A DNA stretch of 17,500 bases from Symbiodinium natans (taxonomy: Eukaryota > Sar > Dinophyceae > Suessiales > Symbiodiniaceae). The stretch lies in contig CAJNDS010000258.1 in the NCBI GenBank assembly GCA_905221605.1, forward strand, positions 505,592-523,091, written 5' to 3'. A program made the translations under genes and the position numbers. Of this stretch, positions 9,956 through 17,500 are shown piece by piece. Below the pieces are notes generated by a model. It did not search any database and had not been told where the DNA came from. It saw only the letters and a program-made list of their open reading frames with translations. Positions within the stretch are counted from its first letter, which is position 1; every line of letters begins with the position of its first letter.

Positions 9956-12749
9956 CTACTCGTCATCGTCCAACAGGCCGGCCCATTTCAAGGTGACATG
10001 CATCGAGTAGTGATCGAGAACACGTACCCCTGTCACAAGCGGATGCAAACGCACAGCCATTCGTTTAGTGATCCTGACAACATCCTCGCCAAGGTAGCAC
10101 GATATATATCGCCAATTCCGCCCCTTGCAAACGACATCGTAAACGAGGTGCTCGAAATGATGAATCTTTGGCCTAAGATGATACCTTAGCGACTGCTGCT
10201 GCAATGCCCGCTGAGCGAGTTTGTCGAAGGCATTGCGAAAGAGACTGTACATGTGCTCGCACAGGTCGCGGTCTGCTTGTTCAAGAAGCCGCCTGGTCTG
10301 CAAAATTAATGTTGATGAGCTTATTGGGGTGTCATGCCAAAATAGATTCTGGGCAGCGCAACTTCAATTAGACGATGCTTGGACAATTGCACATGGCGGA
10401 ATATCGACAAGGCGCCCGTTCGTCAGCATAGTGTGCTGCAGTTGCTGCAAGCCCATGCACAATCCCGCTCGCAGCCTATGGGGACCGCAGGCGCAACTAA
10501 AGGAAAAGGACTAAAGGGTACTCATGAGGGTTTGTAGGGTTTATAGGGTGTATAGGGTTTAAAGGGTTTACAGGTTTTATAGGGTTTATAGGTTTAAAGG
10601 GTTTATCGGGTTTGTAGGCTTTATGGGGTTTACAGGGTTTATAGGCTTTATAGGGTTTAGAGGCGTATATAGGGCTTATAGGTTCTAGGGTTTAGGCGTT
10701 AGGGTTTATGGTTTAAAAACAAGAGTGCTACTTGAGGCAGGTCTACAGGTTCTGCTCCGTGGGGTCGCGATCTGCAAACTGGCCAGCAATCATTGATAGC
10801 CATATCAGCAATCCCTTCGCCGCAGCTGCCGAGATGTAATGCTGCGAAACTGCCGCGAAGGAGGAGGCCCCAGGCTTCAAGACATCAGTGGAGAACAGTT
10901 TTGGGTTCACACGGTCACTGTCGTTTCCGGCCCAGGATCGGTAGAGCTGGCCGAGGTGATCCAAGCGCTGTTGACGATGTTGCTTGTCAATGAAGCTTCG
11001 ATCGTCCGTCCAGTCCAGTAGTAGTGATATGGCAATATCTGGGATAAGCGCCAAATCAACGATATGCATGGCGTCTGGGAATATACCTTACAACACACCC
11101 CCACATCTTTAAGCACAGAATTAGATGGATCCGTACATGGTCGCCTAAGCCTGAACGGACCTGATATCGAAGCATTCGCCAGGGCTCGCTTGGGGCAAAA
11201 GAATGGAATCGTTGTCAAACTCGAGTGCCCGTGGACTTGCACGAACTCCGACACATCGGTCAGCCTTATGCGTTGTAAGCTGCTTGCGCCGCTGGGACCT
11301 ATAGCTAGTACGTAGCTAGATCGATGAGAAACTACGTCAGCAAATCGGTCCTACATGTGAGAACATGTTGTGTTTGAGGCTCTACAAAACCCTCTCAAGA
11401 AATAAGCAGTTTGAAAGTGGCTCACGCAGCCCCCATGTTGCCCACGAGGCTCGTGGACCTATGCGCAGCATCGCGGCCGAAGCTTGTGAAAAGCATCTTC
11501 TGCGCTTCTTCATCCAGATCTCCGGCACAAAGGTTGGTGGCCTCTAAGACACCCAAGAAGAAGAACTTTTACCAAACAAACGCCAACGATTAGATTAGAT
11601 CTTGGATTGGGAATAGGGCTGATCATGGGGAAGGACAACTTTGGACAAATCCCGCCCTGCAGTAATAGCAAACCTCCGCACATGACGCGTGTCCTCAGCC
11701 ACGTCGACGCAGAGTAATCAGGATTTCAATTTATATGGCTAGAATCCCGAGGTGTGAAGCCTATGTGGTTCCACGAACAATTGAGCAGCCGACTAGTCAA
11801 GTGGAAAGCCAAACGCATGAAGTCTTGATCGCCCTCGAAGCCATCCAGTATCCCCACATACTTGCCGGCAATGCGGGCGCCCGCCCTCCGGGCTCGCTTG
11901 GGATCTTTGAAAGGCATCCCTTTATGGTCTGTCTCTGGGTGGACACCCAAACCTGGCTGGACTATGGAGGCTGTTGGTTCTAGACAAATGTTCTTGGGAA
12001 CAACAAACCAAACACACCTAAGTACAGCAATGAGCATTGCAGGCTCTGTCACAAAGGTGTTTGAAAGACCACGCCAGAACAGCCATAATCTCGTCTCTGC
12101 ATTCGTCGGAACACATCGTAGAGTTCGTGCAGCTCAGCAAAAATCTGCTTGAAAGAGTAGAAGCTGCTGCCAGCGGTGGAACCAAGGTAAAGATTTCAAA
12201 GCTTTGGTGTCCTAAGGAAGACAAAGCGTCACACACAGGACACGTGGATGGAGCCTACTTTTGAAGAACATATAATCATTAACTGCAACTATACTTTCCA
12301 AAAACTGTCAGAAGAGTTTCTCATAGCCTGGGCCCCGTCTCCGTAGATTCTTAAGGGGATGGCGTGCGCCAAATCGATGCCCTCCGACTCCAGCCGTTCG
12401 ACAAAGGAAGAGTCTATGACGCGCTCACGCTCCCAATGTGCAGCTAGCTCCTGCACTCGCCGTGCTGCTTGGCACTTTGATTGTGGAGTTCAGGGATGTG
12501 GTATACTGTATACACCCTATACCTATACTCCTACATTCAGTGAAACGACTATACAGCGTTCGAACACTCAGCACAAGCAGCATTCCCAGCCCCCGTGAGG
12601 AACTCAGCACAAGCAGCATTCCCAGCCCCCGTGAGGAAGCGACCAAAGTACTCAGGGCCACTTGCGTAGAATTCGGCCACAATTTCGTGCGGCAAGAGCA
12701 GAGCATGACTCAGTAAGTCTCTCGGCTTGCCCATCCGATCAATATGCAC
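9956..12749 (-). CDS. Gene A: multicopy dinoflagellate family protein, possibly transposon-derived (9 exons)
   Basis: Nine minus-strand exons with matching phases: 12749-12555, 12450-12306, 12211-12053, 11952-11761, 11543-11426, 11279-11161, 11074-10747, 10475-10385, 10297-9956 (stop TAG at 9958-9956). The product is about 560 residues. Motifs in order: LLLPHEIVAEFY; IPLRIYGDGAQAM; EIMAVLAWSFKHLC; RIAGKYVGILDGFEGDQDFM; FTSFGRDAAHRS; DAMHIVDLALIPD (made across the 11161/11074 junction); LRAGLCMGLQQL with GRLVDI; RPKIHHFEHLVYDV; NWRYISCYLGEDVV; VLDHYSMHVTLKW. From memory this order matches a large family of uncharacterised multicopy dinoflagellate proteins. The conserved His/Asp motifs make me suspect a domesticated or mobile transposase-like origin, but no catalytic triad is proven. 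Introns are 86-271 nt. All are GT-AG except 11760-11544, which fits GC-AG. The 5' end is uncertain: the first exon is open from 12783 and may have an acceptor at CTGAG/GTG; no clear initiator ATG was chosen. Confidence 0.72.
10526..10716. repeat. Degenerate telomere-like tract within an inferred intron of gene A
   Basis: Diverged TTTATAGGG, TTTAAAGGG and TTTACAGGG units fill most of the 271-nt intron between the exons ending at 10747 and starting at 10475. The units have an extra dinucleotide relative to TTTAGGG. The tract is C-rich in the sense direction of gene A. Confidence 0.85.
12567..12638 (-). repeat. Exact 36-bp tandem duplication in a coding exon
   Basis: 12567-12602 and 12603-12638 are identical. 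The unit is twelve codons and duplicates FLTGAGNAACAE in frame in the first recognised exon of gene A. Perfect identity implies a very recent event. Confidence 0.95.
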
Positions 12750-12783
12750 CTCAGGTTGGAGATAAAAATTGGGGGGCTCATGT

Positions 12784-13091
12784 TAACCTGTCAGAGCGAC
12801 AGCATGTATCCCCAACGTTGGTGTCGAGGTACGCAAGGCAGCTGCACAAGATACGGATGAGGAAAGCATTTTCGCCAGCTTTGTTTCCAAACCCAGCGAG
12901 TAAGCACCCGGTCGGCGCCCCACGCCTGTTCTGCGCCACGAAAGCTGACAGCCAGGTCCAGGTACTCCCGCCTCGAGTATATTCGCGAACACATGCACGC
13001 ACGTCGACGCCGCAATTCATGCACACACACACACAGATGCACTCAGAGAGGCGCACGCACGCACGGCTTCTATTCTTCATGTTTCTTTTGG
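12784..13091. other. Sequence between gene A and the repeat block
   Basis: Three overlapping minus-strand frames are open here (85-100 codons each) and none stands out. An upstream exon of gene A may be hidden here. A short ACACAC run is at 13021-13035. Confidence 0.35.
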
Positions 13092-13250
<159 letters not shown>

Positions 13251-13384
13251 CTCTCTTTTTTTCCTCTTCGCTGCAGATACATCTTTGTCTATTTCTTTCT
13301 TTCTCTCATTCTCTCATTCTCTTTCTTTTTTCTCTAGGTTTTAGGGTTTACGGTGTAGGGTTTTTTACGTTTAAGATTTATGGC

Positions 13385-13602
13385 CCTCCCCCCCCCCCTC
13401 TCCTCCCCTCTCCTCCCTCCTGCCCTCTCCTCCCCTCTCCTCCCCCCTCTCCTCCCCTCTCCTCCCTCCCCTTTCCTCCCCTCTCCTCCCCTCTCTTCCC
13501 CTCTCCTCCCCCTCTCCTCCCCTTACCTCTTTCCTCTCCTCTCCTCCCCTCTCCTCCCCTCCCCTCCTCCCCTCCTCCCTCCCCGCCTCCCCCTCCTCCC
13601 CG
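13385..13602. repeat. CCTCTCCTCCC minisatellite
   Basis: About 215 nt almost purely pyrimidine on the plus strand, made of CTCTCCTCCC-like units of variable length. It is flanked on both sides by telomere-like sequence. Confidence 0.95.
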
Positions 13603-13614
13603 GTTTTGGGTTTC

Positions 13615-14367
13615 AAGGGCCTCTATGTGTTTGGGTTTGAAGGGTTTAAAGGTTTTAAGGGCTTAAAGGGCTTAAAAGGGTTAAAACGGGTTTGAAAGGT
13701 TTAGGGTGTAGGGTTTAGGGTTTCGGGCTTATAAAAGTTTAGGGTTGAGAAGGTTGAAAGGGTTTAGGGTTTAGGGTTTAGGCTGTAGGCTTTAGGGTTT
13801 AGGCTTGAGGGTTCAGGGTTTAGGGTTAGGGTTTAGGGTTTAGGGTTTAGGGCTTAGGGCTTAGGGGGTTTTAAGGGCTTAAAGGGCTTGAAGGGTTAAA
13901 CGGGTTTAAAAGGTTTAGGGTGTAGGGTTTAGGGTTTCGGGTTTCGGGCTTATAAAAGTTTAGGGTTGAGAAGGTTGAAAGGGTTGGTAAGGGTTTAGGG
14001 TTTAGGGTTTAGGGTTTAGGGTTGAGGGTTTAGGGTTGAGGGTTTAGGCTTTAGGCTTTAGGCTTTAGGCTTTAGGCTTTAGGCTTTAGGGTTTAGGCTT
14101 TAGGGTTTAGGGTTTAGGGTTAGTTTAGGGTTTAGGGTTTAGGGTTTAGGGTTTAGGGTTTAGGGTTTAGGGTTTAGGGTTTAGGGTTTAGGGTTTAGGG
14201 TTTAGGGTTTAGGGTTTAGGGTTTAGGGTTTAGGGTTTAGGGTTTAGGGTTTAGGGTTTAGGGTTTAGGGTGTAGGGTAGGGTTTAGGGTTTAGGGTTTA
14301 GGGTTTAGGGTTTAGGGTTTAGGGTTTAGGGTTTAGGGTTTAGGGTTTAGGGTTTAGGGTTTAGGGC
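13615..14367 (+). repeat. Long interstitial TTTAGGG array
   Basis: About 750 nt, G-rich on the plus strand. The left part (to 14110) is degenerate, with TTTAGGC, TTGAGGG and AAGGGCTT variants. The right part (14117-14367) is almost perfect TTTAGGG with rare slips. 13653-13764 and 13869-13985 are diverged copies of one ~115-nt block, a higher-order duplication inside the degenerate part. It is internal to the window with genes on both sides, so it is not a chromosome end in this sequence. Confidence 0.97.
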
Positions 14368-14490
14368 TCCCTCCCCCTCTCCCACTCCCTCTCTCCCTTT
14401 CTCCCTCTCTCCCTCTCTCCCTCTCTCCCTCTCTCCCTCTCTCTCCCTCTCTCCCAGTCTCCCTCTCTCTCCCTCTCTCTCCCTCTCTCC

Positions 14491-14545
<55 letters not shown>

Positions 14546-14550
14546 AGTCT
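14368..14550. repeat. CTCCCTCT minisatellite grading into (CT)n
   Basis: CCCTCTCT-type units (14368-14490) followed by a pure (CT) run to about 14543. The last recognised exon of gene B runs into its right end in frame, giving an Arg-Glu repeat. Confidence 0.95.
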
Positions 14551-17305
14551 GGCGCCCAGTTCGCAAACTCAGGGCTCTGCGGCACGATCTGCGCAGGCAG
14601 CATCTCGAACTTACCTGCAGCTTGGCGTGCAAGTTTCCTCGATATGTACACCCCTTGTCCCTAAACCCTTAAAAACCCTAATACCCTATTACACTAAACC
14701 CTAAACTCTATAGACCCTAAACCCTAAACTTGGTGGAGCACATGCTGCTGCACGCTGCGCATGCGTCGTTGGGGCTCCCAGCGCACTATCTTTTTGACTT
14801 TTTGGATGTCCACCTCCGAAAGCCAAGTATAGCGCAGGGCGTCTACATGGTTCGTGATTTAAAGAGCTTGCCAACACGGGAGCACGCTTGGGCCTGACCG
14901 TCGCCGATCATCTTGAAGAGCTCCTTCATCAAGCTTTGCACCATGATCGTGGGATCCTGGCAAACGCAAGCATATCTTAGGCACGAACCTCGCTAGATCT
15001 GGCGGGCAATCTGATCAAGACGCGCGCGGCTGTTTTTCTCAGTTGCCCCATGATGCTCTGTAAGGCTTTCAGCTAGCTCTCGACTCCCTGCTTGCCTCCC
15101 AGCGAGTATACCCAAGAATGAAGATGCGCCAGGATGGTGCTAGAACGCCTATCCACGCTGGCACAGCAGGGCTAGCTAGATCGGATACCGCTGCGATTGC
15201 TGCGCAATCGGCAAAAGTTTGAAAGGTGCGAAAAGAACCTGGCTCTGGCGGGTCTGCGCAGAAACACATCTTGCGCACATCTATCCACCAGGCCAGCCTA
15301 CAGCAGATCCCGAACTCGGGCAGAATGAGATGTTGTTGCGTGCTATGGGCCTCCGCGCGGGCATGAGAGTCTAAGATAAGATGTCGAGTCCGAGGGGACA
15401 AAGAAACAGCGCTGCTCACTCACTCAGGGCCCTTGCAGCGGCGCCGCTTGTTTGCCGCGTCTGCGTGCGCCTCCTCAAGGGTCCTCCAGGCGTCCTGCTG
15501 CTTCCTCTCCTTTTCCTGGTCCTCCTCCTCCTTCTTCTTACGGTCCGCGTCCTTTTTCCTTGCCTTTTCCTCCTCCCGCTTCAGCTTGTCTTCTTCTGGG
15601 CAAACTGTGTTTGTGTGCTATCATCATTCATCTAAATAACCTTTGAGGAGTCCGGGGTTTTGCATTTGCAGCATCCAAGGTCTGGGCGCTTCTTCTTGGA
15701 CTCAATGAACGCGTTGGCGTGGTCGACTTCGACCTGGCATGCCTGCATGGACACATGGGCTTGGTAATGCGCAGGCATTCACGTGAAAATTCGCTAGAAG
15801 CTAGCACTCACACGACTGATCTTGCCTTCCCCACTCAAAACCCTGCAGTCACTGTTTGGTCGGTTGTTCTAGAAACTCAAAATCCTGGTGGAGCGGTCGG
15901 TGTGAACACGTACTGGAAACAACGCTTGTACGTCGACTTCTGCAGCGGACACGTTGTGTAGCAGAGCTCTCGGTTGTAGTCTAGTAATCACATGTTGGCA
16001 ACGCCATGGCACCGATCCACATCTAGAGCTTACTTGTGTGCCCAAGGTAAACATTGGACTGCGCTGCGCATGGTTGGCCTCGAAGGCGTCCTTGTTGGCG
16101 ACGATGTACGCGCCCACGTCTGCTGGAGGGCTCCTCAGCAAGTAAAAAGGAACCCCAACCCCTTAACCCCAAACACTACAGACCCTTTAAACCCTAAAGC
16201 CCAAACCCTAAAACCCTAAACCCTAAAGCGTAAACCTGAAATCCTAAATCACTAAACCCCTAAAATCCTTAAAAACCCTATGCACCCTGTTATAAACCCT
16301 ACCCTAAACCCTATAAGCCCTAAGCCCTAAACCCTAAACCCTGAGTCGTACACTTGTTGGAGACATGCACTAGCTCAATTAAGGCCCAGCATGTCCAGAA
16401 GCACAGTTTGGCCAGGGCACTTCTTGCCGTTTTTGCCGAACACCATACCTTCGAGATGTTCCTGGTGTGCCTTCACCACATCCATTTTGTCCCCGAGAGC
16501 TTGCTGCATTTCTGCAGTGTGTGGCAGCTTTGACAACGTGAGTGAAGCTGCCCGGCAAGATTTCATTAAGGTGGTGATCGCATCGAGATCCTTGTTGAGC
16601 TCCTTCATCTCGGCGTCTTCGTCAGAAAGCTGGCAGCACAATTGGAGAAGCAAGCACAGTGATGATAGCGTGTGCACACGGTGACATGCACATGTGAGCA
16701 TTCCGCGCCAGCCTGCTTAGTCTTGCCACCGCCCTTCCCTTTGCCACCCTTACCACCCTTTCCCATATTCTTGCCGGTTGGCACGTCAGTGAAGGCCGCC
16801 CCAGCTGCCATCACACTCTCCGACAAGAGCTGCCGTGCCGCGAGGCCTGCCTGACCGTCACCCAGGTTGGCACGGCCTTGGACCCCTGTCGACACACCTG
16901 TCGAATGCTTGTTGCTGTCCGTGAACTTCACAAAGTGCTTGTAGATGCGTGCCCGGTGATTCGTGGGGTCCTGCCACTTGCCCCATGAAGCTCGCCCCAA
17001 ACACAGGGCAACGAACTACGCACGAGTCTGTGCATGATAGTCCTGAGGATGCGGTCGGCCTTCTTGCCCTACAGCAAATGTCAAAGTCATATCTATAGCT
17101 CTCAAGATCTGACGACAGCTTAAGGTCCCGACTTGCAACGACATTGTCTTGCAGCCACTTCTTTTCTTCCGGGGTCGAGTAAAGCTTTTCGAGGACAAAA
17201 AGGGGTTGCTCCTCGAACAGCCCTTCGTTCTCGTGGGTATGACTTTCCCGAAACTCAGCTGCGACCTCGCAGGACTGCATCGAGCTGTCCACCATGAAGG
17301 CCTTC
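14541..17305 (-). CDS. Gene B: multi-exon protein of unknown function, partial and probably damaged (11 exons)
   Basis: Exons inferred on the minus strand: 17305-17143, 17068-16713, 16629-16386, 16122-16034, 15939-15910, 15742-15641, 15584-15424, 15157-14989, 14956-14899, 14842-14730, 14660 to about 14541. Phases agree at every junction. Readable parts in order: YSTPEEKKWLQDN joined to GKKADRILRTIMHRLVR; WGKWQDPTNHRARIYKHFV; a Gly/Lys linker (GKGGKGGKGKGGGK); a helical segment with SLTLSKLPHTAEMQQAL; VGAYIVANKDAFEANHAQ; STYKRCFQ; ANAFIESKKKRPDLGCCKCK; a Lys/Glu-rich stretch likely helical; ILAHLHSWVYSLGGKQGVE; LFKMIG; VKKIVRWEPQRRMRSVQQHV; YISRKLARQAAGKFEMLPAQ. I cannot assign a function; CCKC may bind metal. 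It is open at its 5' side (acceptor TTGCAG at 17306) and ends in a (GA)n repeat. Damage: TAG at 15075-15073 within exon 8, and a frame break between 17019 and 16991. It may be a decaying copy, or the breaks may be assembly errors. Confidence 0.55.
14661..14729 (-). repeat. Gene B intron made of telomere-like repeat
   Basis: 69 nt lie between the exon ending ...SVQQHVLHQ (14730) and the exon starting GQGVYISRK (14660). In sense orientation it begins GTTTAGGGTTTAGGG and ends AAGGGTTTAG, with degenerate TTTAGGG units between. The repeat itself supplies both the GT donor and the AG acceptor, and the splice keeps phase 0. Confidence 0.6.
16150..16343 (-). repeat. Degenerate telomere-like tract within a large intron of gene B
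   Basis: CCCTAAA-type units with many variants on the plus strand, so G-rich in the sense direction of gene B. It lies inside the inferred 263-nt intron 16385-16123. Confidence 0.9.
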
Positions 17306-17500
17306 CTGCAACGCGAATGAATCTTGAATTGGGTGACCCCTTTGCTTGGAGGTTCAGGGTCCTGTTAACCCAATTATTACTGTACCTAGAAGCCCCCTAA
17401 GTCCTCTAGGTTACAAGTAGACTGATAATTGGGGCTCTAAGCACCCATGAACGTCAGACCAGACCCCATCTTTCGAGCAGAATTTCACAAAGAGGCGAAC
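17306..17500. other. Upstream of first visible gene B exon
   Basis: Probably intron or an upstream exon region cut by the window edge. No convincing frame. Confidence 0.4.

Noticed and set aside
9770-10189. 139-codon plus-strand frame
   Set aside because: Antisense shadow of the last exon of gene A, which carries the recognisable motifs.
12037-12264. 75-codon plus-strand frame
   Set aside because: Overlaps the gene A exon 12211-12053, which has a strong acceptor and matching phases on both sides.
13615-14367. True chromosome end
   Set aside because: Genes continue on both sides and the tract is bordered by other simple repeats, so it is interstitial unless the assembly is wrong.

Overview
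The window looks like nuclear DNA of a dinoflagellate. This rests on three observations. First, TTTAGGG-type telomere-like tracts and microsatellites are scattered through the interior. Second, the coding signal is in short exons split by small introns, several of which fit only with a GC donor. Third, one gene carries the motif series of a multicopy protein family that I recall from Symbiodiniaceae and related dinoflagellate gene sets. The organism is an inference; no rRNA, tRNA or spliced-leader sequence was found. Gene models here were built by hand from reading frame, splice dinucleotides and phase, with no transcript or database support.

Every exon I can support lies on the minus strand, which fits the unidirectional gene arrays of dinoflagellates. 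Reading in transcription order, right to left: gene B (17305 to about 14541) is an eleven-exon reading frame with basic, Gly/Lys-rich and helical segments and a Cys-rich/charged middle. It has one in-frame TAG and one frame break or 29-nt mini-intron, so it may be decaying. Its last recognised exon runs into a (GA)n microsatellite. Next comes about 1.45 kb of pure simple sequence (13.1-14.55 kb): GA repeat, TTTAGGG array, GGGAGGA-type minisatellite, then GA repeat again as read on the minus strand. Gene A (about 12749 to 9956) follows, with nine exons whose phases all match and a natural stop. It belongs to the multicopy dinoflagellate family, possibly transposon-derived.

Left of 9.9 kb the density falls. 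Exons with good acceptor sites and charged, protein-like translations occur at 8253-8050, 7823-7662, 6368-6267 and 5453-5305, and may be parts of one gene rich in Lys/Arg/Glu. Weaker ones occur at 2596-2531, 1660-1597, 1529-1451 and at the left edge (232-1). Between them lie an inverted cluster of telomere-like tracts (6.4-7.04 kb), a GTA/ACTAGT repeat block (4.85-5.2 kb), dinucleotide repeats and long poly-G/poly-C runs.

The most unusual observation is that telomere-like sequence occurs inside inferred introns. One 69-nt intron of gene B (14729-14661) consists almost wholly of degenerate TTTAGGG units: its donor reads GTTTAG and its acceptor TTTAG, both supplied by the repeat. Larger introns in genes A and B also carry long degenerate telomere-like tracts.
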